From Sulfurovum indicum (lineage in GTDB: Bacteria; Campylobacterota; Campylobacteria; Campylobacterales; Sulfurovaceae): DNA of 64,000 nucleotides. Positions 16,341 to 26,183 of this stretch are shown piece after piece. The stretch is taken from contig NZ_CP063164.1 of NCBI RefSeq assembly GCF_014931715.1, positions 62,001 through 126,000 of the forward strand, in the 5' to 3' direction. Numbering within the stretch: the first letter of the stretch is position 1; each line of letters starts with the position of its first letter. The notes below the pieces were generated by a model. The model saw only the letters and a program-made list of their open reading frames with translations. It ran no database searches and was not told the origin of the DNA. The position numbers were made by a program, and so were the translations under genes.

Positions 16341-17531
16341 CTATGGCTTTTTCTCTCTCACTATCTTTTGATGCCACTCCCAAAGTGTCTTTTCAAAACC
16401 GATCTTCCGTGTTTCGTAGAAGTGCAAAGGTTTACTCAAATATTTCTGTGCCACCCAACCGTCAAATTCATGTGGATAGAGGTAGTTTCCGGCATGGGTT
16501 TTGATATGGTCCGGAATAGGGTGTATCTCACCCCTTTGGATTGCTTTGAGTGCTTTGTTTATGGCTATATAGGCACTGTTTGATTTGGGAGAAGAGGCAA
16601 GATAGACCACAAGCTGTGCCAGAGAGATACGTGCTTCGGGGTATCCGATATGTTTGACGATGGTCAGGGTTGAAGAGGCAAGGTTGAGGGCGTGCGGATT
16701 GGCATTGCCGATATCCTCACTTGCCAGGATACTCAATCGTCTCGCAATGAATTCTGCAGGCTCACCGCCATCGATAAGACGGGCAAGGTAGTAGATGGCA
16801 GCATCAATATCCGAACCTCTGATGCTTTTGATCATGGCGGAAGTAAGTTCATAGTGGCTTTCACTTTCAGAACTTCCAGCCTGCATGGCATGAGGCCGTA
16901 TCTGCTTAAGTACCGGCAGTACTACAGGTGTTTGTACTGCCAGTGCACTCTCAAGCAGATTGAGCATGGCACGAAGATCACCGCTGCTTGAAAAGACTAG
17001 ATAGGCTTTGGCTTCTTTTTCTATTTCTATCTCTTCACGCTGCAGTACTTTTTCCAGGAAAGCAGACATTGTTTTTTCGTCTATAGGCTGCAGCTGATAG
17101 AGATGGGAACGCGAACGTATTGCTGCGGAGAGAGCGTAATAGGGATTTTCGGTAGAAGCTCCGATGATCAGTGCAGCATTGTTCTCCATAAAAGGCAGCA
17201 GTACCTCCTGCTGGTTCTTGCTGAGGCGGTGTACTTCATCAATGAAAATAAGAGGTTTTTGCAGGGCATGTTGATATCTCTTGAAGATATTGCGCACTTC
17301 TTCAATCTTGAATGAGGTGGCATTCATCTCATAAAAAGGTCTGTCGAGGTGTGTGGCAATGACTCTGGCAAGAGAGGTTTTCCCACAGCCTGGAGGACCG
17401 TAAAAGAAAGTGTGTCCCAGCTTCTCCTGCTCAAGGAGTCTGCGAAGCACTCCTGTTTCTCCAAGCAGTTTCTCCTGTCCCACGATATCATTGAGAGTTT
17501 TAGGACGGTATTTGAGTGCCAGGTTTGCCAT
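16341..17531 (-). CDS. rarA: Replication-associated recombination protein RarA
   Basis: AAA+ ATPase of the RarA/MgsA/WRNIP1 family (396 residues) acting at stalled replication forks. Walker A is GPPGCGKTSLAR and Walker B is LIFIDEVHRLSK. Sensor 1 is IIGASTENPYYALSAAIRSR. The C-terminal tetramerisation part has SMIKSIRGSDIDAAIYYLARL and HEFDGWVAQKYL. It is the last gene in a minus-strand run from rsmA, starting 2 nt after the stop of the pseudouridine synthase gene, so coupled expression is likely. Confidence 0.96.
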   Translation of the reverse strand: MANLALKYRPKTLNDIVGQEKLLGETGVLRRLLEQEKLGHTFFYGPPGCGKTSLARVIATHLDRPFYEMNATSFKIEEVRNIFKRYQHALQKPLIFIDEVHRLSKNQQEVLLPFMENNAALIIGASTENPYYALSAAIRSRSHLYQLQPIDEKTMSAFLEKVLQREEIEIEKEAKAYLVFSSSGDLRAMLNLLESALAVQTPVVLPVLKQIRPHAMQAGSSESESHYELTSAMIKSIRGSDIDAAIYYLARLIDGGEPAEFIARRLSILASEDIGNANPHALNLASSTLTIVKHIGYPEARISLAQLVVYLASSPKSNSAYIAINKALKAIQRGEIHPIPDHIKTHAGNYLYPHEFDGWVAQKYLSKPLHFYETRKIGFEKTLWEWHQKIVREKKP

Positions 17532-17533
17532 GG

Positions 17534-18340
17534 TTATGCTTCAGGTGTTTCTTTTTGTTTGGCTCTCTCTTTTTTTTGAGCCTTTTTTCTCTGTTTGAGG
17601 AAAGCATGAAGGTCATCATATTCTTTTTTTGTAAAGAAGCGTGTTTTATTGGTAGGGAGATTGTTTAGCTCGATACCGCCGAAGGCTACACGTTTGAGGT
17701 CAAGTACCTTGGCATTGAAGTGACCAAAAAAACGTCGAAGTTCACGGTTTTTCCCTTCATTGATGGTCACACGAAGTTTGGTGTAGCTTTTCCCCTCCGA
17801 ACGTATATCAAAGCTGATAAACGGGGCGAATTCCATACTGTAGATTTTGCTCTTCTCGTGGGCCCCGGCACGCGCATCATCGAGTACCAGCCCCTCCTGC
17901 ATGGCGCTGACCATCTCCTGGGTAAGGGGTTTGTCTATCTTTATGTTGTATGTACGGTCAAGCTTGCTTTCCATGAGTGCTGTAGCAACTTCAACATTGT
18001 CTGTCAGGAGTAAAAGGCCCTCCGAGGCATAGTCGAGCCTTCCTACAGGGATAAAGTGTCTGAATTTTCCCGGAAGCTTATGGTAGATTGTGGCGCGTCC
18101 TCTGTCATCTTTTTTTGTGACAAGTACTCCCTTGGGCTTGTTGTAGACAATGACAGTCACCTCATTGCCTTTCTCTTTGACCAACCGTCCTTTCACAAAG
18201 ATACGGTCTCCGGGCTGTACCTCATATCCGAACTCTTTAATGGGCCGTTTGTTGAGTGTGACCTCTCCGTCTTCTATCAGTTTATCCGCATCACGTCTGG
18301 AGTACTTGGTATTGTGTGCAATATATTTGTTCAGTCTCAT
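17534..18340 (-). CDS. RsuA/RluB-family pseudouridine synthase
   Basis: rRNA-modifying enzyme of 268 residues. An N-terminal S4 RNA-binding domain (MRLNKYIAHNTKYSRRDADK) is followed by the catalytic domain with VGRLDYASEGLLLLTDN, where the Asp is the catalytic residue, and the late motif EGKNRELRRFFGHF. The tail is very Lys/Arg-rich. Whether it acts on 23S (RluB-like) or 16S rRNA (RsuA-like) cannot be decided by eye. It lies 9 bp after kdsD and 2 bp before rarA. Confidence 0.93.
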   Translation of the reverse strand: MRLNKYIAHNTKYSRRDADKLIEDGEVTLNKRPIKEFGYEVQPGDRIFVKGRLVKEKGNEVTVIVYNKPKGVLVTKKDDRGRATIYHKLPGKFRHFIPVGRLDYASEGLLLLTDNVEVATALMESKLDRTYNIKIDKPLTQEMVSAMQEGLVLDDARAGAHEKSKIYSMEFAPFISFDIRSEGKSYTKLRVTINEGKNRELRRFFGHFNAKVLDLKRVAFGGIELNNLPTNKTRFFTKKEYDDLHAFLKQRKKAQKKERAKQKETPEA

Positions 18341-18349
18341 TTTACTCTC

Positions 18350-19318
18350 TTATTTGCTTTTGATACCTGCATTGACCAGGTCGTGTATGTGTAATACGCC
18401 GATGATCTTTTTCTCTTCTGTGGTGATGGGAAGAAGCTGTATGCGGTCATTTTCTATGATCTCCAGTGCTTCACTGGCAAGGAGTTCTGTATTGTGGTAG
18501 CATTTTGGTGCTTTGGTGGCATAGGTGAATGCAGGCTCATCCATACTGAAGCTCTCCTGCATGAGTGCCCGTCTGAGGTCTCCGTCACTCAATAGGGCTG
18601 TCAGCTTTTTTTGATCATTAATGATAAGGACATTCCCCAGTTTCCCTTCACTCATCACGACGATCGCCTCTTTCAGAGGTGTCTGTTCATCAATGATGGG
18701 AAGATCCTCTGTACGCATCAGGTCTTTGATCTTGATAAAGAGTCTCTTCCCCAGTGAACCGCCCGGATGGAAAGAGGCAAAATCCTCTTTTTCAAAACCG
18801 CGTTCTTTCATAAGGGCAACGGCCAAAGCATCTCCCAGGGCCATTGTCAACGTAGTAGAAGCTGTAGGAGCTGTATTGAGAGGGCAGGCCTCTTTCTCAA
18901 CAGAGATATTCAGCCAGACATCGGCATAGCGTCCCAGAGAAGAGTCTTTGTTCCCCGTCAGTCCGATAAGAGGTATCTCGAAACGTTTGATATGAGGAAG
19001 TATTTTGGTAAGTTCTTCACTCTCTCCGCTGCTGCTGATGGCAAGCAGAGTATCCTCTTTGCCTATCATACCAAGGTCACCGTGGAGTGCTTCGGTAGGA
19101 TGAAGAAAGAAACTGGAGGTTCCTGTAGAGGCAAAGGTTGCCGCTATTTTTGCACCGACAAGTCCTGATTTGCCTACACCGGTAATGATAAGTTTGCCTT
19201 TCGTGTTCAAAATGAGTGATACGGCATCCAGAAAATTCTGGTCAAGTCGCTCTGTCATTTTTTCAAGGGCTTCTATTTCAATCTGTAATGTCTCTTTTGC
19301 GATTTGAATGAGATCCAT
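18350..19318 (-). CDS. kdsD: KpsF/GutQ arabinose-5-phosphate isomerase
   Basis: Isomerase converting ribulose 5-phosphate to arabinose 5-phosphate, the first step to KDO of lipopolysaccharide. The 322-residue protein has an N-terminal SIS sugar-phosphate domain (IITGVGKSGLVGAKIAATFAS, HPTEALHGDLGM, LLAISSSGESEEL) and two C-terminal CBS domains (EDLPIIDEQTPLKEAIVVM onward). Length and domain order match the family. It lies after rnj, with a terminator hairpin (19373-19397) between them, and 9 bp before the pseudouridine synthase gene. Confidence 0.94.
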   Translation of the reverse strand: MDLIQIAKETLQIEIEALEKMTERLDQNFLDAVSLILNTKGKLIITGVGKSGLVGAKIAATFASTGTSSFFLHPTEALHGDLGMIGKEDTLLAISSSGESEELTKILPHIKRFEIPLIGLTGNKDSSLGRYADVWLNISVEKEACPLNTAPTASTTLTMALGDALAVALMKERGFEKEDFASFHPGGSLGKRLFIKIKDLMRTEDLPIIDEQTPLKEAIVVMSEGKLGNVLIINDQKKLTALLSDGDLRRALMQESFSMDEPAFTYATKAPKCYHNTELLASEALEIIENDRIQLLPITTEEKKIIGVLHIHDLVNAGIKSK

Positions 19319-19372
19319 GGTTCTACTTTATTGGGATGAAGATTTGTTTATGTGATTATAGCACAAATTTAT

Positions 19373-19397
19373 CCATCGGAGAATGACCATCCGATGG
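19373..19397 (-). terminator. Hairpin terminator after rnj
   Basis: CCATCGGA/TCCGATGG 8-bp perfect stem with a 9-nt loop, 16 bp beyond the rnj stop on the minus strand. It is followed by an AT-rich run (ATAAATTTG). Confidence 0.65.
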
Positions 19398-19412
19398 GTT
19401 AGAGTATACGAA

Positions 19413-21542
19413 CTATACAATAAATACAGTAGGAACGATGAGCGGGTAACGTTTTTTGGTACGGATAATATGTTTGCGTACGGCATTGCGAATTTCATTT
19501 TCTATGAAAGTATGCTCTTTGAGGCCCTCGCCTTTCATGTTGAGCAGCATGGTTTCCAGTAGCACCTCGATCTCTTTGGCAAACTTTTTGTCCTCTTTGT
19601 CAGGTACAAGCCCATGTGTATGTACTACCGGTTTCCCAACTATCTTTTGGTTACTCTGTGCAATCTGTGCGACGATGGTCACAATACCGTCTTCAGCCAG
19701 TTTCTGCCGGTCAAGGACGACATCATTCTCAATAGTCATGTTGTTCTGGTTGTCAATATAGGTCTTCCCTGTCTTGACCGTTTTGACCTTTTTGAGGTAT
19801 TTAGGTGTGATCTCGACTTGGTCTCCGTCACTCATCAGCAGAATGTTTCTTTCGTCAACCCCACATGAAACAGCAGTTTGTGCGTGTTTGGCGATATGGT
19901 TGTACTCACCATGGACCGGAAGAAAGAATTTGGGCTGAACCAGTCTGAGGATAAGTTTCTGCTCCTCTTGTGCTGCGTGACCCGAAACGTGGATATCACT
20001 GAACTCTTTATAGCGTACAGTCACACCTGCCTTAATGAGCAGGTTCATCAGTTTGGAGACAGAGGCTTCATTTCCCGGGATCGCTGATGCAGAGATGATG
20101 ACTGTATCGGATGGTTTGAGCTTAATGTGTCTGTGCTCATCCGTTGCCATACGGTTGAGTGCAGCCATGGTCTCTCCCTGAGAACCGGTAGTGACGATGA
20201 GGATCTCATGGTCTGCATATTTCGGGACTTCATGCACTTCGATGAAATGTCTGTCCTCGATGTCTACAAAACCGAGTGCTCTGTTGGTTTCTACATTTCT
20301 TTCCATGGAACGGCCGATAACACAGATCTTTCTACCATGTTTGACACCACGCTGCATTGCCTGGAAGATACGGTGTACATTGGAGGAGAAGGTAGACATG
20401 ATGACCCGTCCTTTTGCCATTTCAAAGAGAGAGTCAAAAGTTTTTCCTACGACGGTTTCACTTTTGGTAAATCCCGGGTTGTGGGAATTGGTGGAATCAG
20501 AGAAGAGACAGAGTACCCCTTTCTCTCCATAGTAGGCATAGCGTCTAAGATCCATTGTGTAGCCGTCTACAGGTGTGTGGTCTATCTTGAAATCTGCCGT
20601 ATGCATCAAAATACCTGCCGGTGTTTCGATGGCAAGTGAACAGGCATCGATGATGGAATGGGTATTGTGTATCCATTCGATCTTCATGTCACCGATGGTG
20701 TACTGCTTACGTTTGGTGATAAAGTTAAAATACTTTGCATCGGCCTTAAGTCCGTGTTCATTGAATTTGTTCTCTATCATTGCAAGTGCCAAAGGGGTTC
20801 CGTACACAGGGAATTTCAACTCTTTGAAGAGGTACGGCATTGCACCGATGTGGTCCTCATGGCCATGGGTAATGACAATTGCTTTGATCTTCTCTTTAAT
20901 CGTATGCAGATAGGAGAAATCGGGTACGAGTATATCCACGCCATGCATTGTCTCATCAGGGAAGCTCATACCTACATCAATAACAATAGCTGTCGTCTCT
21001 GTTTCAAGGACTGCCATATTCCCTCCGATCTCTCCAAGCCCGCCAAGCGGTGTAAAGCGTACTTTGCCCTTGCTGTTGAGGTCGATCTGCTTCCACGGTC
21101 TCATTCTTGCTTCCTGAATACGTTTGTTCTCCTCGATGGAAGCTCGCATGATATCGTTGACCGTAGTTACATTTTTGCGTTTGTTGCGGTTCTTGTTCCC
21201 CCCTCCGCTTTTACTCTGGTTGGTGTTACTGCCACCCTGTCTGTTTTGATTTGGTTTACGGTTTGGGTTTGGTTTTCTGTTAGGGTTGTGGCCGCCTTGT
21301 GTTTCAGAGCGCTGCTTAGGGTTGCTGCCACTCTGTCTGTTCGGGTTTGGCTTGCGGTTTGGGTTTGCTTTTCTGTTGGGATTGTTTCTGCTCTCTCCCT
21401 CTCCACTGCGATTTTGGTTAGCGTTGTTTTGGTTCTGTCTGTGTGGGTTGGGTCTTCTGTTGCGCTGTGGTTTATTCCCCTCTTGCGGCGTTTTTTGTCC
21501 TTGATTTTGACTGTTTTCGCTGTTTTGATTGTTGTTTTCCAT
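19413..21542 (-). CDS. rnj: Ribonuclease J with long Asn/Arg-rich N-terminal extension
   Basis: RNA-degrading and processing enzyme of the metallo-beta-lactamase/beta-CASP class (709 residues). The zinc-binding motif HGHEDH is at 226-231, in VITHGHEDHIGAMPYLF. Further family blocks are HNTHSIIDAC, HTADFKIDHTPVDG, FSDSTNSHNPGFT and VHGEYNHIAKHA. Residues 1 to about 125 form a low-complexity extension rich in Asn, Arg, Pro and Gln with NPNRKPN-type repeats. A similar though different extension is known in Helicobacter RNase J. The first 71 nt of the gene overlap the end of rsmA in another frame. Confidence 0.95.
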   Translation of the reverse strand: MENNNQNSENSQNQGQKTPQEGNKPQRNRRPNPHRQNQNNANQNRSGEGESRNNPNRKANPNRKPNPNRQSGSNPKQRSETQGGHNPNRKPNPNRKPNQNRQGGSNTNQSKSGGGNKNRNKRKNVTTVNDIMRASIEENKRIQEARMRPWKQIDLNSKGKVRFTPLGGLGEIGGNMAVLETETTAIVIDVGMSFPDETMHGVDILVPDFSYLHTIKEKIKAIVITHGHEDHIGAMPYLFKELKFPVYGTPLALAMIENKFNEHGLKADAKYFNFITKRKQYTIGDMKIEWIHNTHSIIDACSLAIETPAGILMHTADFKIDHTPVDGYTMDLRRYAYYGEKGVLCLFSDSTNSHNPGFTKSETVVGKTFDSLFEMAKGRVIMSTFSSNVHRIFQAMQRGVKHGRKICVIGRSMERNVETNRALGFVDIEDRHFIEVHEVPKYADHEILIVTTGSQGETMAALNRMATDEHRHIKLKPSDTVIISASAIPGNEASVSKLMNLLIKAGVTVRYKEFSDIHVSGHAAQEEQKLILRLVQPKFFLPVHGEYNHIAKHAQTAVSCGVDERNILLMSDGDQVEITPKYLKKVKTVKTGKTYIDNQNNMTIENDVVLDRQKLAEDGIVTIVAQIAQSNQKIVGKPVVHTHGLVPDKEDKKFAKEIEVLLETMLLNMKGEGLKEHTFIENEIRNAVRKHIIRTKKRYPLIVPTVFIV

Positions 21543-22335
21543 CTAGCTTATCCTTTAATTCATTATATATGAGATGATAAATAGATGTCTCAGCTTCATG
21601 AGGTCGCATATTGGGGGTTAGTCCCAATGTTGCAAAGGTTTGCTCCACTATCTCTTTGGAGAAGGCCGCGGACAGGTTTTTAGAGAGTTTTTTTCTGGGC
21701 TGTGCAAAAGCGATCTTCAGAAAGCTTTCAAACTTCTCGTCATCCATGGAACGGTTCTTCTCTATTAAAAGCACGGCAGAAGTGACATTCGGAGGAGGTA
21801 CGAATGCTTCGGGTTCTACCTCGAAACAGAGTCTCGCTTCTCCTACGCTGGCTGCAAGTACAGAAAGAGCGGAAAACTCCTTCTGATTGGCAACGGCAGA
21901 GAACTTCACGGCTACTTCTTTTTGAACCATTACCAGTATGGACTGGCACTGTTCATCCTTGAAGGCTTTTAATATGATATTGGTTGCAATATAATAAGGC
22001 AGGTTCGCTACAAGATGATAAGGCTCATCAAGCAGACTTCCTTCCCCCCAACGCTCAAGCACATCTCCGCACTGTAATTCGAAGCGGCCCTGTGAGATGG
22101 GTGCTTCAAATTCCGTCGCAAGATGCTCGCATAATCTTTTATCAACCTCAAATGCTGTGACATTTCGAACTTTTACAAGTTCTTTGGTTAAATCACCTAA
22201 GCCAGGCCCGATTTCTGCAACCTTCAGGTTGTCATCGGGCATCGCTTGGATGATTTTGTGCAGATAGATATCATTTTTAAGAAAGTTTTGGCCAAATTTC
22301 TTTGATGCAAATTCCGCCAAATTATCAATAATCAT
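21472..22335 (-). CDS. rsmA: 16S rRNA dimethyladenosine transferase RsmA (KsgA)
   Basis: S-adenosylmethionine-dependent enzyme that dimethylates two adjacent adenosines near the 3' end of 16S rRNA (287 residues). Motifs seen: KKFGQNFLKNDIYLHKI at the N terminus, the SAM site VAEIGPGLGDLTKEL, the catalytic NLPYYIAT and FVPPPNVTSAVL. The C terminus runs into a Lys/Gln/Ser-rich tail (KQQSKQRKQSKSRTKNAAR) whose DNA overlaps the start of rnj by 71 nt. The tail is probably a by-product of that overlap. Confidence 0.96.
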   Translation of the reverse strand: MIIDNLAEFASKKFGQNFLKNDIYLHKIIQAMPDDNLKVAEIGPGLGDLTKELVKVRNVTAFEVDKRLCEHLATEFEAPISQGRFELQCGDVLERWGEGSLLDEPYHLVANLPYYIATNIILKAFKDEQCQSILVMVQKEVAVKFSAVANQKEFSALSVLAASVGEARLCFEVEPEAFVPPPNVTSAVLLIEKNRSMDDEKFESFLKIAFAQPRKKLSKNLSAAFSKEIVEQTFATLGLTPNMRPHEAETSIYHLIYNELKDKLDGKQQSKQRKQSKSRTKNAARGE

Positions 22336-22389
22336 ACTATAATCTACCTTTATACTGAATGGCTAAACCCCTATTTGGGATAATTTTTG

Positions 22390-22395
22390 TATAAT
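22390..22395 (+). promoter_or_regulatory. Likely -10 box of hisF
   Basis: TATAAT in an AT-rich context (TTTTTGTATAATC), about 67 bp before the hisF start. No clear -35 is needed by promoters of this phylum. Confidence 0.55.
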
Positions 22396-22461
22396 CTTAC
22401 CATATTCTGAGCGAAGATAGGTTAACGTAGTGTTATTCTGTCCAAAGATTATGGAGCAATT

Positions 22462-23226
22462 ATGGATTATTTTGCAAAACGTATCATTCCCTGTCTTGAT
22501 GTTGACAGCGGACGTGTTGTCAAGGGAGTGAACTTTGTGGGACTTCGTGATGCCGGAGATCCGGTAGAGGTTGCCAGACGTTATAATGAAGAGGGTGCTG
22601 ATGAACTTACCTTCCTTGATATTGGCGCAAGTCATGAGGGGCGTGAGACGATCGTCGACGTAGTCAAAAAAGTTGCCCAGGAGATTTTTATTCCGTTGAC
22701 AGTAGGCGGCGGTATCCGCAGGCTGGAAGATATTTATGCACTTTTAAATGTCGGATGCGACAAAGTAAGTATCAACTCTGCCGCTATCAAACGGCCTGAT
22801 TTTATCGAAGAGGGTGCCAAACGTTTTGGTTCACAGTGTATTGTGGTAGCGATTGATGCCAAGAGAGTCGATGACCGGAAATGGCATGTTTTTACCCATG
22901 GTGGTCGGAATGATACAGGTATTGATGCTCTGGAGTGGGCAAAAGAGGCTTACAGAAGAGGTGCAGGTGAGCTGTTGGTGACCTCGATGGACGCTGACGG
23001 AACAAAAGCAGGCTTTGACAATGAACTGAACCGGAGGATCGGGGAAGAGGTGAACATACCGGTCATTGCAAGCGGAGGAGCAGGAACAATGGAACATATA
23101 AAAGAGGCATTTACTATAGGAAATGCCGATGCTGCATTGGCCGCTTCCATCTTTCACTTTAGAGAGATAGATATCATGGATCTGAAACGCTACCTTAAAG
23201 ATGAAAATATTCCGGTGAGGCTCTAA
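22462..23226 (+). CDS. hisF: Imidazole glycerol phosphate synthase subunit HisF
   Basis: Cyclase subunit of histidine biosynthesis (254 residues), forming imidazole glycerol phosphate with ammonia from HisH. The (beta/alpha)8 barrel is recognised from [20 protein letters not shown] (catalytic Asp11), [41 protein letters not shown] (second catalytic Asp) and [12 protein letters not shown]. Its stop overlaps the start of the next gene by one base (TAATG). HisH is not in the window. Confidence 0.97.
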   Translation: MDYFAKRIIPCLDVDSGRVVKGVNFVGLRDAGDPVEVARRYNEEGADELTFLDIGASHEGRETIVDVVKKVAQEIFIPLTVGGGIRRLEDIYALLNVGCDKVSINSAAIKRPDFIEEGAKRFGSQCIVVAIDAKRVDDRKWHVFTHGGRNDTGIDALEWAKEAYRRGAGELLVTSMDADGTKAGFDNELNRRIGEEVNIPVIASGGAGTMEHIKEAFTIGNADAALAASIFHFREIDIMDLKRYLKDENIPVRL

Positions 23227-23846
23227 TGATCGTTTGTGCCGGGAAAAGCGAACAGTTCGACTTTGCGCAGCCCGTCGGTATAGGGATGATAGAGTCGGCA
23301 ATTAATCTGAGCCGCATCTGTGAAATAAAAAAGCCGGATTATATTGTTTTTGTCGGTACTGCAGGATCATATGGAGAGAAAGAGATATTTGAGATCGTAG
23401 AGTCGAGAACCGCTGCGAATATTGAACAGGCTTTTTTTACTGAAGATGCCTATACCCCTATTGACAATATGGTGTCTGCCTATGGCGGTACTGAAGGTGA
23501 TGCACCTTCGGTTGCAAGTCTGCTAAGTCAAAGCAGTTTGACTTCCTTTAAGGGCGCTCATGTTTCACGTGAAACTCTCGAAAACAGGGAAACCATTGTT
23601 AATACGTCGAATTATATTACGACAAATAAAGAGATCTGGAAATACTATACTGCACAAAGTATCCATCTGGAGAATATGGAGTTTTTTGCAGTACTCAAAG
23701 TCGCACAGATGTATGGTATCCCTGCGGCAGGTATTTTCATTGTGACCAACTACTGTGATGAAAGTGCCCACGAGGATTTTCTCAAAAATCACAAAGAGGC
23801 GATGCAGAGGCTGGATCTCTATGTCAAAGCACGTGCCGGGAAATAA
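23226..23846 (+). CDS. Phosphorylase-superfamily (nucleosidase-like) protein
   Basis: Protein of 206 residues in the PNP/UDP phosphorylase superfamily. Supporting blocks are [12 protein letters not shown] near the N terminus and the substrate-site segment [20 protein letters not shown], where NME..A is the usual ribose-binding motif, followed by [17 protein letters not shown]. It probably acts on a purine nucleoside, but the substrate is not clear. Translation is coupled to hisF by a 1-nt overlap. An MqnB or MTAN role is possible but not shown. Confidence 0.75.
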   Translation: MIVCAGKSEQFDFAQPVGIGMIESAINLSRICEIKKPDYIVFVGTAGSYGEKEIFEIVESRTAANIEQAFFTEDAYTPIDNMVSAYGGTEGDAPSVASLLSQSSLTSFKGAHVSRETLENRETIVNTSNYITTNKEIWKYYTAQSIHLENMEFFAVLKVAQMYGIPAAGIFIVTNYCDESAHEDFLKNHKEAMQRLDLYVKARAGK

Positions 23847-23928
23847 AAGGCATCTATACGGGATTACCCCTGTACAGCAAAACGGGTACCCATTTTATAA
23901 TAAATACTACGGGATAAAGAAACAGAAA

Positions 23929-25005
23929 ATGAAAAAGATAATCCAGGATCTGACAAAAGAGGAACTGGCAGAAAAGATCAAACCGGCATTTCGTGCCAAG
24001 CAGGTTTACCAGTGGATCTACCACAAATATGCGACCTCTTTTGAGGAGATGAAGAATCTGCCTAAAGCAATGCGGGAAGAATTGGATGCGGTGTATACAC
24101 TTACACCGCTTAAGACTGTAACAGTACAGGAGAGTATGGATGGTAGCCGGAAATACCTTTTCGAACTTCATGACGGGCATACAGTCGAAGCAGTACTTTT
24201 ACTGATGCGGGACAAGGAGTATCATGAAGATGGCTCTGTAAAGCACCAGGAGCGCTATACTGTCTGTATCTCTTCTCAGGTAGGGTGTAAGGTAGGATGT
24301 GCCTTTTGTTTAACTGCAAAGGGTGGTTTTATGCGAAATTTGACAGCAGGAGAGATCGTTGAACAGCTTCGTATGATCAAAAAGGATAATGATATCGCTG
24401 CCAACCGCCGTGTCAATATCGTTTTCATGGGGATGGGAGAACCGCTTGACAATCTCGATGCTGTAGCCAGGGCTGTGAAGATTTTTGCTGAGAAGGAAGG
24501 TATGGCAATCTCTCCGCATCGTCAGACAATCTCAACTTCCGGGCTTTCAAGCAAGATAGAAAAGCTGGGGAGAATGGAGCTTGGTATTAATCTGGCCATT
24601 TCTCTGCATGCAGTGGATGATGAGCTCAGACAACAGTTGATGCCTATCAATAAAGCCTATAACATTGAGTCAATTATTACTGCCGTCAAAAATTTTCCTG
24701 TCAATGACCGAAAACGTGTCATGTTTGAATATCTTGTCATCAAAGATGTCAATGATGACATCTCTGCAGCAAAGAAACTGCTTAAACTGCTTGAGGGAAT
24801 CAAAGCAAAGGTCAATTTGATCTACTTTAATCCCTATGGCGGTACAGAGTTTAAACGTCCGAGTGAAGCAGATATGAAGAAATTCCAGGAATACTTGACA
24901 AAGAGAGGCTTGCACTGTACTATACGAGAATCAAAAGGGCTTGATATCTCTGCAGCGTGCGGTCAGCTTAGAGAGCAGGAACTGGAAGGAGAAAGCCATG
25001 AGTAG
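23929..25005 (+). CDS. rlmN: 23S rRNA/tRNA adenine-C2 methyltransferase RlmN
   Basis: Radical-SAM enzyme that methylates A2503 of 23S rRNA and A37 of some tRNAs (358 residues). The cluster motif is in [19 protein letters not shown] (CxxxCxxC). Other signs: [23 protein letters not shown], the [10 protein letters not shown] block, [16 protein letters not shown], and the catalytic C-terminal Cys in [13 protein letters not shown]. The frame is open upstream to 23755, overlapping the phosphorylase gene. The ATG at 23929 fits the family N terminus ([13 protein letters not shown]). Confidence 0.95.
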   Translation: MKKIIQDLTKEELAEKIKPAFRAKQVYQWIYHKYATSFEEMKNLPKAMREELDAVYTLTPLKTVTVQESMDGSRKYLFELHDGHTVEAVLLLMRDKEYHEDGSVKHQERYTVCISSQVGCKVGCAFCLTAKGGFMRNLTAGEIVEQLRMIKKDNDIAANRRVNIVFMGMGEPLDNLDAVARAVKIFAEKEGMAISPHRQTISTSGLSSKIEKLGRMELGINLAISLHAVDDELRQQLMPINKAYNIESIITAVKNFPVNDRKRVMFEYLVIKDVNDDISAAKKLLKLLEGIKAKVNLIYFNPYGGTEFKRPSEADMKKFQEYLTKRGLHCTIRESKGLDISAACGQLREQELEGESHE

Positions 25006-25102
25006 TGTAGAGATCGCGTTACTGACACTGATTGTACTGGTTGTGGGTGTCGGTGGTGGATGGTTCGTGTATGATGCGAACCGTTCACCGGATGACGAGT
25101 AG
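24998..25102 (+). CDS. 34-residue single-span membrane peptide
   Basis: A very short gene overlapping the last codons of rlmN. A strong ribosome site (GGAAGGA at 24984-24990) lies 7 nt before ATG 24998. The peptide starts [20 protein letters not shown], one hydrophobic span, then a short polar tail ending NRSPDDE. The spacing, overlap and clean span argue for a real small membrane protein. Function unknown. Confidence 0.6.
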   Translation: MSSVEIALLTLIVLVVGVGGGWFVYDANRSPDDE

Positions 25103-25122
25103 GGTGCATTTCCAGATGCACC
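25103..25122 (+). terminator. Possible terminator after rlmN
   Basis: GGTGCAT-TTCCAG-ATGCACC, a perfect 7-bp hairpin immediately after the stop of the 34-residue peptide. The T-run behind it is weak (ATGTTTAA). Confidence 0.5.
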
Positions 25123-25238
25123 ATGTTTAACGGTTTCTATATTTAAACTTCTTCCAGTGTTTGGTGTGGAAGGTACCCTAAAAAATGCGCTTATGCGTGA
25201 TTTTCTCTAAAATTCTTTGAAGGAAAGGGTTGTGTATA

Positions 25239-26183
25239 TCAGTATTTCTGATTTCTCGCGTTGAAAACCCGTTTTTCTTTAGGACAGATCAATCCTTTCA
25301 TCTTGGTAAAACCCACTTTGCTTTCAATAAAATAGGTTGCTCCATATGTGAACTTCAATGTCTGGGCATGCAGCATCAAACGTGTTGACCCGGTTTGTTC
25401 GAGTCGTTCTTCCTGAGACAGAGTGCCTTCCAGGTATTCGTTGGCAGCATGGAAAGCAGTGCCATAGATAGGGTCGCCTAAAATAGGGTGTTTCACGTGA
25501 AACAAGTGGACTCTGATCTGATGTGTACGTCCGGTAAGCGGGTAGCAGGCCACCAGTGTGGCATCAAGTGTTTCATCATACATAAGCGGTTTGAAATCGG
25601 TATGTGCATACTTTCCCTCCGCTTCGACAAAGACTTTGTGTTTGCATTTTGAGTAGTCGTTATTGATCTTGATGGGCATATCAACGGAAAAAGGTTCGCT
25701 TACTTCTCCGTCAACCCATGCAAGATAGCTTTTTTGTATCTTTTTGAGCTCAAACGCACTCTTTAGGTAATGCTCTGCCTTTTTGTGTTTACTGGCCAGC
25801 AGCAGCCCGGATGTCTCCATATCGATACGATGTGTTGCATTGGCCTTATCCCCGCACAGTGCACGTATCTCATCGAGCATCGAGTAGGGGGTGGCCATGG
25901 TATTTGGGTGTACCAGAATACCGGAGGGCTTTTCAAACACCATGAAGTCCCTGTTTTGGAAGAGAGGCATCCGGCCTTTGGATAAAGCTTTAAAATGTAC
26001 TACTTCTACTTCTCCTCTATCTATCTTCGTTCCAGGGTTATAAATAGATTTTCCATCGATAAGAAGACGTCCTTTGCAGATGAGGCGCTGGGCTTCCCCC
26101 TGGGTATAGTTGAAAGCACGCATGATAAAAAGAAAGGCAGGCATACGCTCGGGAACAGTGAATCTCTCTTTGACAAATGGCAT
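25239..26183 (-). CDS. RluA-family pseudouridine synthase
   Basis: RNA pseudouridine synthase of 314 residues. The RluA catalytic motif is HRIDMETSGLLLASK (catalytic Asp), with FMVFEKPSGILVHPN before it and GRTHQIRVHL after it. The N-terminal part (QGEAQRLICKGRLLIDGKSIYNPG) is an S4-like RNA-binding region. Target site in rRNA or tRNA is not determined from sequence. It is transcribed alone, convergent with rlmN. Confidence 0.93.
   Translation of the reverse strand: MPFVKERFTVPERMPAFLFIMRAFNYTQGEAQRLICKGRLLIDGKSIYNPGTKIDRGEVEVVHFKALSKGRMPLFQNRDFMVFEKPSGILVHPNTMATPYSMLDEIRALCGDKANATHRIDMETSGLLLASKHKKAEHYLKSAFELKKIQKSYLAWVDGEVSEPFSVDMPIKINNDYSKCKHKVFVEAEGKYAHTDFKPLMYDETLDATLVACYPLTGRTHQIRVHLFHVKHPILGDPIYGTAFHAANEYLEGTLSQEERLEQTGSTRLMLHAQTLKFTYGATYFIESKVGFTKMKGLICPKEKRVFNARNQKY

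Noticed and set aside
20658-21572. Long plus-strand open frame (304 codons) opposite rnj
   Set aside because: It is antisense to a clear RNase J gene and its C-terminal half mirrors the low-complexity Asn/Arg repeats. No ribosome site or family motif.
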